DNA of 64,000 nucleotides, from positions 62,001-126,000 of the forward strand of contig NZ_FOYT01000005.1 of the NCBI RefSeq assembly GCF_900112175.1, given 5' to 3'. How positions within the stretch are numbered: position 1 is the first letter of the stretch; every line of letters starts with the position of its first letter. The position numbers and the translations under genes are program-made. The notes under the pieces are model-generated. The model ran no database searches. It worked only from the letters and a program-made list of their open reading frames with translations, and was not told the DNA's origin. Of this stretch, positions 1-9,168 are shown piece by piece. The stretch comes from Halogeometricum rufum (GTDB taxonomy: Archaea; Halobacteriota; Halobacteria; Halobacteriales; Haloferacaceae).

Positions 1-412
1 TCCAGAAGCCGTACGCGTCGAGGACCGACACCAGCGTGTCGAGGCGGTACCGGTCGCTCACCCGGTCTTCCTCCAGAAACGTCTTCGCCACGGGGTACGG
101 TTCGCTGATGCCCGACGCCTCCACGAGGAGGCAGTCGAACTCGCGGTCGTCCGCGAGGCGGACCACCTCGTCGGCCAAATCGTCGTTCAGCCGACAGCAG
201 ATACAGCCGTTCGTCAGGTCGACCACGTCGCCGTCGGCGTCGCCGGCGACCAACTGAGCGTCCACGTTGACCTCGCCCATGTCGTTGACGAGGACGGCCA
301 CCTCGTAGCCGGCTTCGTTCCGCAGGACGCGGTTCACGAGCGTCGTCTTCCCCGCGCCGAGCGTTCCGCTGACGAGTGTCACGGGAGTTCGGTCGTCGCT
401 ACCGGCGGTCAT
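1..412 (-). CDS. CobW/COG0523-family metal-trafficking GTPase (C-terminus beyond window)
   Basis: About 137 N-terminal residues are visible, read from an ATG at 412; the rest lies off the left edge. The P-loop GTLGAGKTT (residues 16-24), the NDMGEVN segment (43-49), the thiol motif GCICC (69-73) and the EASGISEP switch motif are all present. Together these define the G3E/COG0523 GTPases, which hand metals such as cobalt, zinc or nickel to client proteins using GTP. The metal cannot be told from this fragment. The gene is not obviously in an operon with the cupin gene upstream (144 bp gap). Confidence 0.9.
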   Translation of the reverse strand, partial: MTAGSDDRTPVTLVSGTLGAGKTTLVNRVLRNEAGYEVAVLVNDMGEVNVDAQLVAGDADGDVVDLTNGCICCRLNDDLADEVVRLADDREFDCLLVEASGISEPYPVAKTFLEEDRVSDRYRLDTLVSVLDAYGFW

Positions 413-556
413 CAGCGCACGTTGGGAGAGGAGCGAAATAACGTTCGGGAGCCGTCGGATTCGAAGAACCGACCGGGAGCGACGGCGTCGCGAGCGACGA
501 CGCCCGACGCGTCGCCGACTCGCGGCCGCACCGCGGGCGGCCTCTCGGGAGTCGGT

Positions 557-877
557 CTACGGCGCGCCGACCACGACGAGCCAGCTCTCTTCGGAGCCGT
601 TTCGAAGCTGTCTCGTGGCGTCGGGCGAGACGCGCACGGCGTCGCCCTCGCTCAGTTCCACCTCGTCGTCGTCGACGACCAGCGTCGCGTGACCGCGCGT
701 GAGGTAGTACACCTCTTCGTGACCCTCGTCCGCGTGGTCGTGTTCCATACCGACCCAGTCCGGTTCGGCCTCCACGAGGGTGAACCCGAGGTTCTCGGCG
801 TCGAGTTCGTCGCGCATGAAGTGCATCGCGTCGCTCTTGGCCTCCACGTCCCCGTAGTTCGCTCTCGTGTAGGACAT
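557..877 (-). CDS. small cupin-domain protein
   Basis: 106 residues from the ATG at 877; a longer frame reaches 910, but its extra residues are low in acidic character and unlike a family N-terminus. The core carries the cupin metal-binding pattern: HDHADEGHEEVYYLTRG (roughly residues 48-64) followed by a second barrel strand with DAVRVSPDATRQ. Cupin_2 proteins are single beta-barrels used as metalloenzymes, sugar isomerases or ligand sensors, and nothing nearby narrows the role. The predicted barrel is complete, so it is probably functional as a dimer. Function beyond the fold is unknown. Confidence 0.8.
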   Translation of the reverse strand: MSYTRANYGDVEAKSDAMHFMRDELDAENLGFTLVEAEPDWVGMEHDHADEGHEEVYYLTRGHATLVVDDDEVELSEGDAVRVSPDATRQLRNGSEESWLVVVGAP

Positions 878-998
878 ACGTGCGGTGGTACGAGTGGCGG
901 CCATTTGCAACTACTGGCACCGCCACGATAGGTGACCGGTCGACGCGAGAGAGTGTCGCGGACGGCGAGAAACGCGAACGGCGAGCGAGGTGCGGTGA

Positions 999-2168
999 TT
1001 ACAGCGAGTTCTTTATCTTCTCGAAGAAGCCCTCTTTGACGTTCACTTCCTCGCCGCCGGCCTCCGCGAACGCTTCGAGCGCCTCGCGCTGTTCGCTGTT
1101 CAGGTTCTCCGGCGTCACGACCTGGACCTGCACGTGCAAGTCGCCGCTCCCGCGCCCGCGCAGGTGCGGCATCCCCTCGTCGCGGATGCGGAACGACTCG
1201 CCGCTCTGCGTCCCCTTCGGCACCTCCAGTTCCGTCGTCCCGGTGACGGTGGGCACCTCCACCGTCGCGCCGAAGACGGCCTGCGGGAAGGAGATGGCGA
1301 GGCGGTGGTACAGGTCGTCGCCGTCGCGTTCGAAGTCGTCGTGCTCGCTGATGGACACCTCGATGAGCAGGTCGCCGTTCGGGCCGCCGTTCTCGCCGGG
1401 CGCGCCCTCGCCCTCCATCCGGAGGGTCTGCCCGTCGCGGATGCCCGCGGGGATGGTGACGGTCAGCGTCGCCTCCTCGCGGACGACGCCGTCGCCGTCG
1501 CACCGCGAACAGGTCTCGCTGTACGTCTGCCCCTCGCCGCCACACCGGCGACAGGTCTGCGTCTGCTGGACGCGGCCGAGGGGCGTGTCGCGGACGGTGG
1601 TGGTCTGCCCCTGTCCGTTACACTGCGGGCAGGTGTTCACCTCGGCGTCGTCGGGGTGGCCATCGCCGTCGCACTCGGGGCAGCGTTCGGGCCGGGTGAC
1701 GGAGAACTGCTTCTCGACGCCCTCGTACGCCTCTTCGAGGTCCAGACTCACGCGGGTGCGGAGGTTCTGGCCCTGCCGCGGGCGGTTGCGCTGTTGGCCC
1801 TGCCCGCCCATGCCGCCCCCGCCGCCGAAGAACTGGTTGAAGATGTCCTCGAAGGGGTTGCCCTGCCCGCCGCCGGCACCGCCGAACGGGTTGCCCTGTC
1901 CCCCCATCCCGCCGGCGCCGCCGCCGACGCCGCCGCGCTTCTCGGCCTGTTCGAACCGCTCGTGGCCCATCTGGTCGTACTGCCGGCGCGTCTGTTCGTC
2001 GGTGAGGACCTCCTTGGCCTTCTTCACCTTCTTGAACTTCTCCTCCGCGTCGTCCTCGTCGGAGACGTCCGGGTGGTACTCTGCGGCCTTCTTGCGGTAG
2101 GCCTTCTTGATCTCGTCCTCGGATGCGTCGCGCGAGACGCCGAGTACGTCGTAGAAGTCCTCGCTCAT
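999..2168 (-). CDS. dnaJ: chaperone protein DnaJ (type I Hsp40)
   Basis: 389 residues, full length. It has an N-terminal J domain with the HPD motif (residues 32-34) that stimulates DnaK ATPase, then a Gly/Phe-rich linker (about 78-130). Four zinc-binding CxxCxGxG-type repeats follow (Cys pairs 163/166, 180/183, 206/209, 220/223), and then the C-terminal substrate-binding domains. The linker is unusually rich in GGMGG and NPFGG. It lies 84 bp downstream of dnaK on the same strand and probably works with it and GrpE in cytosolic protein refolding. The zinc-finger region marks it as a canonical type I co-chaperone. Confidence 0.97.
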   Translation of the reverse strand: MSEDFYDVLGVSRDASEDEIKKAYRKKAAEYHPDVSDEDDAEEKFKKVKKAKEVLTDEQTRRQYDQMGHERFEQAEKRGGVGGGAGGMGGQGNPFGGAGGGQGNPFEDIFNQFFGGGGGMGGQGQQRNRPRQGQNLRTRVSLDLEEAYEGVEKQFSVTRPERCPECDGDGHPDDAEVNTCPQCNGQGQTTTVRDTPLGRVQQTQTCRRCGGEGQTYSETCSRCDGDGVVREEATLTVTIPAGIRDGQTLRMEGEGAPGENGGPNGDLLIEVSISEHDDFERDGDDLYHRLAISFPQAVFGATVEVPTVTGTTELEVPKGTQSGESFRIRDEGMPHLRGRGSGDLHVQVQVVTPENLNSEQREALEAFAEAGGEEVNVKEGFFEKIKNSL

Positions 2169-2252
2169 TCGTTATCTGGGTTACTCGATTGAACTACTTC
2201 AAAAGAACGGGTCGGTGGCGACAGAATCTCGGTTGTCGGTGTCGGCGAGGCG

Positions 2253-4187
2253 TCAGTTCTCGTCGTCTTCGTCCTCGTCGTCCACGTCCTCGAAGTCGGC
2301 GTCGACGAACTCGTCGTCGTCGCCGTCGGGACCACCGTCCTGACCGCCCATGCCGCCCATACCGCCCATACCGCCCGCGCCGCCGGGTCCGGCACCACCG
2401 GGTCCGGCGCCGCCGCCGGCCTGAGCGCCCTGGGCCTGCGCCTGCTGCTGGTACATCTGCTTGCCGATCTCCTGGAGTTCCGTCGAGAGCGCCTCCGTCG
2501 CGCCTTCGAGGTCCTCCTTCGTCGCGTCCTCGTCCTCGAGCGTCGCCTCCACGTCGTCCATCGCGGCTTCGATGTCCGCGCGCAGGTCGTCGTCTATCTG
2601 TTCTTCGTTCTCTTCGAGGAGCGTCTCGGCGCGCTGGACGGCGCTCTCGGCCTCGTTGCGGGCCTCGATGCGCTCGCGGCGCTGCTGGTCCTCTTCGGCG
2701 TGCTGCTCGGCCTCCTCCTGCATCTGGTCTATCTGCTCGTCGGAGAGGCCCGCACCGCCCTCGATGGTGATGGACTCGGCGTTGCCGGAGCCCTTGTCCT
2801 CGGCCTCGACGTTGACGATGCCGTTCTCGTCGATGTTGAACGTGACCTCGATCTGCGGCGTTCCGGCGGGCGCCGGCGGGATGCCGGTGAGTTGGAACTC
2901 GCCGAGCAGTTCGTTCTCCTCGGCTATCTCGCGTTCACCCTGGAAGACGCGCACCTGCACGGAGGTCTGGTTCGCGGCCGCCGTCGTGAATATCTTCGAC
3001 TCCTCCGTGGGGATGGTCGTGTTCTTCTCGATGAGACGCTCGAACAGGCCGCCCTTCACCTCGATACCGAGGCTGAGCGGCGTCACGTCGAGCAGGACGA
3101 TGTCGTCCACCTCGCCGCCGAGGACGCCGCCCTGAATCGCGGCGCCGAGGGCGACGGCCTCGTCGGGGTTGACGTTCTTCTTCGGCTCGATGTCGAGCAT
3201 CTCCTCGACCTGCTCGTGAACCTGCGGCATCCGCGTCGAACCGCCGACGAGGATGACGTCGTCGATGTCCTCCTTCGTGTAGCCGGCGTCGTCGAGGGCC
3301 TGCTCCGTCGGACCGACGGTGCGCTCGATGAGGTCCGAGGTGAGCGACTCGAACTTCGCGCGGGTGAGCTTCTCCTCGAGGTGGACCGGCCCGGAGTCCG
3401 TCGCCGTGATGAACGGCAGGTTGATGGTCGTCTCCTTGCGCGAGGAGAGCTCTATCTTCGCCTCCTCGGCGGCGTCCTTCAGGCGCTGGAGCGCCTGCCG
3501 GTCCTCGCGGAGGTCGATGTTGTGGTTGTTCTGGAACTCCTCGGCCAGCCAGTCGATGATGGCCTGGTCCCAGTCGTCGCCGCCGAGGCTGTTGTCCCCG
3601 TTCGTGGCGACGACTTCGTAGACGCCGCCGCCGAGGTCCAGGACGCTCACGTCGAACGTCCCGCCCCCGAGGTCGTAGACGAGGACGGTCTGGTCGGAGT
3701 CGTCGTCCAGCCCGTACGCCATCGAGGCGGCGGTCGGTTCGTTGATGATGCGTTCGACCTCGAAGCCGGCGATTTCGCCGGCGTCCTTCGTCGCCTGTCG
3801 CTGTCGGTCGTTGAAGTACGCGGGGACGGTGATGACCGCCTTCTCCACCTCGTCGCCGAGGTAGTCTTCGGCGTCGCGCTTTATCTTCTGGAGGATCATC
3901 GCCGATATCTGCTCCGGCGTGTACTCCTCGCCCTCGATGTCCACGGTGTACCCGTCCTCACCCATGTGCCGCTTGATGGAGCGGATGGTGTGGTCGGGGT
4001 TCTGAATCGCCTGGTTCTTCGCGGGCTTGCCGACGAGACGCTCGTCGTCGTCGGTGAACGCCACCACGGAGGGAGTGGTGCGGTCGCCCTCGGCGTTCAC
4101 GATGATTTCGGGGTCGCCGCCCTCCATCACCGCGAATGCGCTGTTCGTGGTACCGAGGTCGATACCGAGAATCTTGTTGCTCGCCAT
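2253..4187 (-). CDS. dnaK: molecular chaperone DnaK (Hsp70)
   Basis: 644 residues. The N-terminal ATPase domain starts with [10 protein letters not shown] (phosphate-1) and includes the [17 protein letters not shown] phosphate-2 loop. The substrate-binding domain and helical lid follow. The tail is Gly/Met-rich ([11 protein letters not shown]) and ends in a run of Asp/Glu. Archaeal Hsp70 systems came from bacteria by gene transfer but are ordinary in haloarchaea. It is the third gene of the grpE-hydrolase-dnaK-dnaJ block. The 253 bp before its ATG contain AT-rich TATA-like stretches at about 4208-4220, so it may also have its own promoter. ATP-driven holdase/foldase with GrpE as exchange factor. 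Confidence 0.98.
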   Translation of the reverse strand: MASNKILGIDLGTTNSAFAVMEGGDPEIIVNAEGDRTTPSVVAFTDDDERLVGKPAKNQAIQNPDHTIRSIKRHMGEDGYTVDIEGEEYTPEQISAMILQKIKRDAEDYLGDEVEKAVITVPAYFNDRQRQATKDAGEIAGFEVERIINEPTAASMAYGLDDDSDQTVLVYDLGGGTFDVSVLDLGGGVYEVVATNGDNSLGGDDWDQAIIDWLAEEFQNNHNIDLREDRQALQRLKDAAEEAKIELSSRKETTINLPFITATDSGPVHLEEKLTRAKFESLTSDLIERTVGPTEQALDDAGYTKEDIDDVILVGGSTRMPQVHEQVEEMLDIEPKKNVNPDEAVALGAAIQGGVLGGEVDDIVLLDVTPLSLGIEVKGGLFERLIEKNTTIPTEESKIFTTAAANQTSVQVRVFQGEREIAEENELLGEFQLTGIPPAPAGTPQIEVTFNIDENGIVNVEAEDKGSGNAESITIEGGAGLSDEQIDQMQEEAEQHAEEDQQRRERIEARNEAESAVQRAETLLEENEEQIDDDLRADIEAAMDDVEATLEDEDATKEDLEGATEALSTELQEIGKQMYQQQAQAQGAQAGGGAGPGGAGPGGAGGMGGMGGMGGQDGGPDGDDDEFVDADFEDVDDEDEDDEN

Positions 4188-4440
4188 CTTGACGGCAACT
4201 ACTGGTCTAAATCGGTTAAAGGTTACTAGACGGGAGCGTCGGCGTCGCTCGGGTGGGTCGCCGCCGTCGGTCGGTTTTTTAGTTTCCGCCCGTGCGATGT
4301 GACAGGGTTTTTTATCGAACCGCAGTCAGTCGTTCTCGTTCGACACGTTACCGTGTGCCGAGGGTGAACGGCCGCCGGGACGCGGCGACGACGCCGACAC
4401 GCCGCGGTGCGGAGTCGACCCGCCGCGGTGTGGAATCGAC

Positions 4441-5190
4441 TCACCGAACGGCCGCCGGCCCCTCGTCGAGGGCGGCGAGAACGTCGTCGAGGACCGCCTC
4501 CCGGCCGGACGAGGCGAAGAACTCGTGTCCGCCGTCGTACGCGCGGAGGTTGGCCGCGGGCGTCCGGTCGCCGATGGCGCGGACGCCCACGACGCGGTCC
4601 GAGAGGGTGCAGAACACCACGTCGCCCTCGCGGAACGCGGGCAGTCTCGCCTGCGCGTCCACGACGGTCCGCAGGAACGCGGGCGAGACTCCCCGCGGCC
4701 CCTCCTCGAACTCGGCTTCGGACTTCAGGTCCCCGATGGCCGAGACGTCGCGGTCCACCGTGAACAGTCGTCGCGCGGTGGGGAGACGCAGGACGTACGG
4801 CAGTACCACGGACTCGAACCCCTCGTTCGGGGCCGTCCCCCACCACGGACTCAAGAAGACGTTCCGCGGGGGGTCGTCCACGCGTTCGGCGAGGTGTGCC
4901 GCGACGAGTCCGCCCGTGCTGTGACTCAGCACCGCGTCGAAGTCGCCGTCCTCGTAGTACGACTGCACGGGGGCGAGATACTGGTCCTCGAAGTCCCACC
5001 CGTTCGTCGGGATGGTGACGGCGTGGACGCGGTACGTCTCGCCCAGTCTGTCCAGCAACCACGAGACGTGCTCGTGGTCGGGTTCGTTCCCCCACCCGAG
5101 GACGAACAGCAGGTCTTCGTCGCCGTCGCCGTGGACCGAAAAGCGGATGCGGGGCGTCTCGCGGAACCGATTTCGAAACGGAAGTCGCAC
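4441..5190 (-). CDS. alpha/beta-hydrolase-fold protein inside the Hsp70 cluster
   Basis: 249 residues from a GTG at 5190; a TTG at 5217 would add nine residues, but the GTG puts VRLPFRNRF at the start of the first strand. The nucleophile elbow SHSTGG (about residue 85-90) and a late GGHEFF histidine match the serine-hydrolase triad. A GWGNEPDHEH loop lies where the oxyanion residues are expected. This resembles RBBP9/YdeN-like or thioesterase-like hydrolases more than a lipase with a lid. It lies 70 bp after grpE and 253 bp before dnaK on the same strand, suggesting co-transcription with the chaperones. Substrate unknown. Confidence 0.8.
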   Translation of the reverse strand: MRLPFRNRFRETPRIRFSVHGDGDEDLLFVLGWGNEPDHEHVSWLLDRLGETYRVHAVTIPTNGWDFEDQYLAPVQSYYEDGDFDAVLSHSTGGLVAAHLAERVDDPPRNVFLSPWWGTAPNEGFESVVLPYVLRLPTARRLFTVDRDVSAIGDLKSEAEFEEGPRGVSPAFLRTVVDAQARLPAFREGDVVFCTLSDRVVGVRAIGDRTPAANLRAYDGGHEFFASSGREAVLDDVLAALDEGPAAVR

Positions 5191-5260
5191 GGCGAGTGGG
5201 TGACAGCGAGCGGACAAAATAGTACGCCAAGCGGCCAGTCTCGGTCGACCGAAGCGGCGC

Positions 5261-5962
5261 TTACTCCTCGTCGCCGGTGCTGACGGTAATCTGCGCCTCG
5301 CGGATGACTTTCTCGGCCATCTCGTAACCCGGTTGGTAGACGTCGGCGACGGTGCCCTCGGGTTGGTCGCTCGCGACGCGCATCATCACCTCGTGACGCG
5401 TGGGGTCCACGTCGGTGCCCGGTTCGGGGTCGATGGTCGACACGTCCTCCGTCGCGAGGATGCGGTCGAACTCTTCGAGAGTGGACTCGATACCCGGTCG
5501 GATGTCGGCGTCCTCGTCCTGGTCGAGGGCGCGGACGAGGTTGTCGCGGACGGTGACGACGCGTTCGACGAAGTCTTCGGTGGCCGTCTCGCGAATCTGG
5601 TCCTGCCGCTTCTTCGCGCGCTTCTTGTAGTTCTGGAAGTCCGCCTGCGTCCGCTTGAGTCGGTCCTGGAGTTCGTCCGCCTCCTCGTCCTTCTCGGCGA
5701 GTTCGGTCTCCAGTCGCGCGACGCGGCTCTCGAGTTCGGCCACCTCGTCGGCGAGTTCCTCGTCGTACGCCGCGACCCGCGACGAGACGCCGTCTTCGGC
5801 GCCCGCCTCGGCGGCCTCGTCGTCCATCGCTTCGCCGCCCGCCATCTCGCCGTCCGTCGCCTCCGCGCCCACGGCCTCGGCTTCCCCGTTCCGTTCCGCC
5901 TCTGCCGCGGCGTCGGCGTCTTCACTCTCGGAAACACGGCCCTCGGGGGACTCGTCGGTCAT
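5261..5962 (-). CDS. grpE: nucleotide exchange factor GrpE
   Basis: 233 residues. The first 75 or so are a disordered acidic/Ala segment. A long coiled coil follows (ELADEVAELESRVARLETELAEK region), then the GrpE signature DFQNYKKRAKKR and the C-terminal beta domain with YQPGYEMAEKVIREAQITVS. GrpE dimerises through the coiled coil and opens the DnaK nucleotide cleft. It is the first gene of the cluster. A CTTAA-type AT-rich element about 25 bp before the ATG (near 5985-5990) could be a leaderless TATA box. Confidence 0.96.
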   Translation of the reverse strand: MTDESPEGRVSESEDADAAAEAERNGEAEAVGAEATDGEMAGGEAMDDEAAEAGAEDGVSSRVAAYDEELADEVAELESRVARLETELAEKDEEADELQDRLKRTQADFQNYKKRAKKRQDQIRETATEDFVERVVTVRDNLVRALDQDEDADIRPGIESTLEEFDRILATEDVSTIDPEPGTDVDPTRHEVMMRVASDQPEGTVADVYQPGYEMAEKVIREAQITVSTGDEE

Positions 5963-6028
5963 GTCTGACCAAAACGGGTGACGCGGCTTAAGGTTGTACG
6001 ACTCGGCCGACGCTTCGCCCGCACGCCC

Positions 6029-6769
6029 TCACTGATACATCCGGAGCGGTTGCGCCTGCGTGCTCTCCTCGTCGGCCTGTTGCATCCGCCGCGCGAGCTG
6101 TTCTTTCGCGTTGCGAATCTCCTCGGCCCGTTCGACGAGGTTCTCGACCGGCACCTCGACGCCCGTCAGCGGTTCGATGCCCTGCTTGATGACGACGCGG
6201 GACGCCTCCGGGTCGGGGAACCGCGGGTCGGACTCGACGACCAGCCCGATGGCCGTGCGCTCGTTCTCGATGGCGTGGTGCAGCAACGCGCCCGTCGGCC
6301 CGGAGATGAGGCCCATCTCGTCGGGGGCGTCGAGGCCGACGTCGGCGAGTCGGTCCGCGCCCGCGCCCGCGGCGACGGCGTGGAGCGCCGGCACCTCGTC
6401 CGTCTTCTCCGTCGGGAGGCCCGAGAGGAACAGCGGGGTGACTCGCATCTCGTCGAACCAGTCGGAGAGGCAGGTAGCCAGTTCCGTCGCCGCCCCCGGC
6501 GCGATGGGCACGTCGGCCTGCAGGACGAGCATGTCGTGCTCCTCGTCGGCGTAGATGCGGACGGGCGTCGAGAGCGACGGGTCGTCCTCGTGGTAGACGG
6601 CGACCTTGGGGACACCCTGGCAGTAGACGTTCGCGTAGTGCACCATGTCGAACGCCTCCACGAGGTGGTCGGCGGCTATCTTGCCGACCAGACCGACGCC
6701 CGGCAACCCTTCGACCATCGTCGGTTCGGTGAGCGACACGCTATCGTCGAGGACGTCTATCTTGGCCAT
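6029..6769 (-). CDS. PAC2-family (proteasome assembly chaperone-like) protein
   Basis: 246 residues from an ATG at 6769. The opening MVEGLPGVGLVGKIAADHLV is the typical PAC2 N-terminus, and the mid-region LISGPTGALLHHA with the later VVESDPRFPDPEA fits the family throughout. The C-terminus is a charged helix (VERAEEIRNAKEQLARRM). In eukaryotes PAC2-type proteins help assemble proteasome alpha rings; the archaeal members are abundant, and that role is an extrapolation. It follows grpE's upstream region in tandem on the minus strand but is separated by its own 66-bp gap, so a shared operon is possible but unproven. Confidence 0.85.
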   Translation of the reverse strand: MAKIDVLDDSVSLTEPTMVEGLPGVGLVGKIAADHLVEAFDMVHYANVYCQGVPKVAVYHEDDPSLSTPVRIYADEEHDMLVLQADVPIAPGAATELATCLSDWFDEMRVTPLFLSGLPTEKTDEVPALHAVAAGAGADRLADVGLDAPDEMGLISGPTGALLHHAIENERTAIGLVVESDPRFPDPEASRVVIKQGIEPLTGVEVPVENLVERAEEIRNAKEQLARRMQQADEESTQAQPLRMYQ

Positions 6770-6906
6770 GGTCGGGTCTTGGCGCGCGCCTGACGTAAAA
6801 CCGCGGTGGGGCGGCGTCTCGGACGCCGAACCCCACGCCGGCCGGAGTCACCGACGGGACGCGCGGTCCGAAACCCACAAGCGCCCCCCTCCGGTACGGG
6901 TGGGTA

Positions 6907-7845
6907 ATGAACCCCTTAGAGCGGTACGCGCCGCTCGTGGACGACGAGGAGGCGTTCTTCGCCGCCTGCGACCGGTCGCTCCCCTCGGTCGTCCGCGTCA
7001 ACACCATCAAGACGACGGTGGACCGCGCGCGTACGGCACTCGACGCCGAAGACGTCGGCTACGAGGTCACCGACTGGCACCCCGGCGTGCTGAAACTCGA
7101 CGAACGCGGCCCCGGGACGACGTGGCCCTACTTCCACGGCTGGCTCCACGGGCAGGAGGAGGTGTCCGCCCTCCCGGCACTCGCACTCGACCCCGACCCG
7201 GGCGACGTGGTCTGGGACGCCTGCGCCGCCCCGGGGAGCAAGACGACGCAACTTGCCGACCTGATGGACGACACCGGCGTCCTCGTCGGCAACGACAACA
7301 ACCTCGGCCGCCTGTCGGCGCTTCGGCACAACGCCGAACGCCTCGGCGTGAGCAACCTCGTCGTGACGAATCAGGACGCGCGGAACTACTCGCTGAAGCC
7401 GTTCGGCGAGGGGACGGACGACCCCGCCGCCGTCGACGCCTTCGACCGGGCCCTCGTGGACGCCCCCTGCTCCTGCGAGGGGACGATTCGGAAGAACCCC
7501 GACGCCCTCGACCGGTGGACGATGAACCACGTCCACAGCGTCGCCGGCATCCAGAAGGGCATCCTGCGCCGCGCCGTGCAGGCGACCCGTCCCGGCGGCA
7601 CCGTCGTCTACTCGACGTGCACGTTCGCGCCCGAGGAGAACGAGGCGGTTCTGGACCACGTCCTCGGCGAGGAGGACTGCGAACTCGTCGAGTGGGACAC
7701 CCCCGAGGGGTTCGAGACGGCCCCCGGCGTGACCGAGTGGGAGGACGACGAGTACGACCCGTCGGTCGAACTCGCCCACCGCGTCTACCCGCACCACAAC
7801 GACACGGGCGGGTTCTTCTGCGCGAAACTGGAGGTGACGGCATGA
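6907..7845 (+). CDS. RsmB/NOP2-family m5C RNA methyltransferase
   Basis: 312 residues. SAM-binding motif I reads DACAAPGSKT (104-113). The two catalytic cysteines of RNA cytosine-C5 methyltransferases are present: the TC nucleophile in STCTF (Cys238) and the PC motif APCSC (Cys188). Substrate may be rRNA or tRNA; this family is also annotated Nol1/Nop2/Sun. The protein stops soon after the catalytic domain, without the C-terminal PUA-like RNA-binding domain that bacterial RsmF and many relatives have. The next gene overlaps its stop by 4 bp (ATGA) and seems to supply that domain. Confidence 0.92.
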   Translation: MNPLERYAPLVDDEEAFFAACDRSLPSVVRVNTIKTTVDRARTALDAEDVGYEVTDWHPGVLKLDERGPGTTWPYFHGWLHGQEEVSALPALALDPDPGDVVWDACAAPGSKTTQLADLMDDTGVLVGNDNNLGRLSALRHNAERLGVSNLVVTNQDARNYSLKPFGEGTDDPAAVDAFDRALVDAPCSCEGTIRKNPDALDRWTMNHVHSVAGIQKGILRRAVQATRPGGTVVYSTCTFAPEENEAVLDHVLGEEDCELVEWDTPEGFETAPGVTEWEDDEYDPSVELAHRVYPHHNDTGGFFCAKLEVTA

Positions 7846-8405
7846 GCGACGAACGGAGCGGCGAGGACGAAGTCGGCGCGGAGACGACGGACCAGACGCC
7901 CGAGAACGACGGCCAGCGCTTCGACCGCCTCCCCGCGACGGCCGCCGAGCGCGTCGTCGCCGGGCGACCAACCCGCGAGGAAGTCGTCGAGTGGTGGGAG
8001 CAACGGTACGGCGTCCCCCCGGAGACGTGGGACGGACACACGTTCTGGGAGAAGGGCAACGGGAAGATATGGGCGTTCGCGGCGGACGTCCCCTCGCCCT
8101 CGCCCGTCGAGGGACTCGGCCTGCGAATCCTCCGCGCTCGTCAGGAACACTGGAAGCCCTCGACGAACGCCGTCCAGCGGTTCTGCGGCGAGGCGACCGA
8201 GAACGTCGTCGTCCTCGACGACGAGGAGGCCGAGCGGTTCGTGCGCGGCGAGGACCAGGAACTCGAACGGTGGGACGGCGACTGGGGCTACCTCGTCGCC
8301 GCCCACGAGTTTGAGGGCGCGACGGAGCCCATCGGCGTCGGCCTCTACCTCCACGGCGAACTGCGCTCGACGGTGCCGAAGGGGCGGCAAGAGGACCTCT
8401 CCTGA
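7842..8405 (+). CDS. PUA-like RNA-binding partner of the upstream methyltransferase
   Basis: 187 residues starting at the ATG of an ATGA overlap with the methyltransferase. An acidic N-terminus is followed by a PTREEVVEWWEQRYGV helix. The C-terminal half, with LKPSTN-like KPSTNAVQRF, ENVVVLDDEEAERFVRGED and GVGLYLHGELRSTVPKGR, resembles the pre-PUA/PUA-like tail of RsmF-type rRNA methyltransferases. I infer that it recruits RNA to the catalytic subunit. It resembles a conserved haloarchaeal family that I would expect to carry only a DUF name. The overlap indicates translational coupling and roughly stoichiometric production. Confidence 0.75.
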   Translation: MSDERSGEDEVGAETTDQTPENDGQRFDRLPATAAERVVAGRPTREEVVEWWEQRYGVPPETWDGHTFWEKGNGKIWAFAADVPSPSPVEGLGLRILRARQEHWKPSTNAVQRFCGEATENVVVLDDEEAERFVRGEDQELERWDGDWGYLVAAHEFEGATEPIGVGLYLHGELRSTVPKGRQEDLS

Positions 8406-8444
8406 CCGGACGGTCGCCCACCTCTCGTAGCCGCCGGCCGGCCC

Positions 8445-8729
8445 TCAGCCCTCTTCTTCCGGCAGGTTCGCCCACACGTCGCCGTTCTCGTCGACCGTCA
8501 CCCGCGTCTCGGCGAACCACAGGCTGAGCGAACACGCGCCGTCTCCGTTCGGCGGGAACAGTGCGTCGAGGGCTTCGGGGTCCACCGTCCGTCCCAGCGG
8601 TGGCAGGTCGACTACGTCGACGCCTCTGAGCGCCGCCACGCAGTGCAGCAGTCGAGACGTGACGCTCTCGTCTGTCTCACTGTCGTTCGGCGAGTGGACC
8701 TCGCCGCCGGAGGTGCGTTCTATGTCCAT
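8445..8729 (-). CDS. HalOD1 output-domain protein
   Basis: 94 residues. The pattern RLLHCVAALRGVDVVDLPPLGRTVDPEALDALF followed by a terminal beta hairpin (TRVTVDENGDVW) matches the stand-alone HalOD1 domain. This haloarchaeal module is often fused to response-regulator or PAS sensors and is thought to pass on a signal, mechanism unknown. It lies 8 bp downstream of the DUF7344 gene in the same orientation, so the two are very probably one transcript. No DNA-binding motif is visible in it. Confidence 0.8.
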   Translation of the reverse strand: MDIERTSGGEVHSPNDSETDESVTSRLLHCVAALRGVDVVDLPPLGRTVDPEALDALFPPNGDGACSLSLWFAETRVTVDENGDVWANLPEEEG

Positions 8730-8737
8730 CGACGAGG

Positions 8738-9082
8738 TCAGTCATCCGCTCCTCCCATGCTTCCGGCGCAAACGGTCGAGGGCGGCGACGCGACGTCCGG
8801 AGAGATATAGTCCGAGAAGACGCCCTGAGAGACACGGTCGCCACCGTCCCACGAGACGAGGTCCGCGTCGGCCAACTTGGGGAGGTGGACGTGGTGGAGT
8901 CGCGCCCGGGTGCGCGCCAGTTCGGCGGCGTCGGCGTCCCGTCCACCCGCCAGATACCGGACGAGTTCGTCGAGCGACGTCGGTCCGTCCGTTTCCACGA
9001 CGCGCCGGTAGACGCGTCGTCGCTGTTCGTCCGCCAGCGTCCCGAGAATCGTGTCCCACTGAACTTCGCTCTCCCTGCTCAT
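8738..9082 (-). CDS. DUF7344-type winged-helix regulator
   Basis: 114 residues from the ATG at 9082 (a longer frame to 9118 adds residues unlike the family). The core ILGTLADEQRRRVYRRVVE plus HHVHLPKLADADLVSWD is the haloarchaeal winged-helix fold in which the recognition helix precedes the LHHVHLPKL wing. These small proteins are presumed transcription regulators. A paralogue with the same HHVDLPKLDEAGFV wording lies at 17191. The downstream neighbour is a HalOD1 domain, a common partner. The C-terminal tail (ISPDVASPPSTVCAGSMGG) looks disordered. Confidence 0.8.
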   Translation of the reverse strand: MSRESEVQWDTILGTLADEQRRRVYRRVVETDGPTSLDELVRYLAGGRDADAAELARTRARLHHVHLPKLADADLVSWDGGDRVSQGVFSDYISPDVASPPSTVCAGSMGGADD

Positions 9083-9168
9083 ACACGTACGAATGGGAAA
9101 GATTTCAGTAATACCCACCCCCTGTTATTTCAGGCGATTAAAGAGGGAGAGGCCGTAATATACGTCAC

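Noticed and set aside
2700-4229. Long open frame antisense to dnaK
   Set aside because: In GC-rich DNA the antisense of a coding gene stays open. Its Leu/Asp/Val-rich reading has no motif, whereas dnaK on the other strand is unmistakable.
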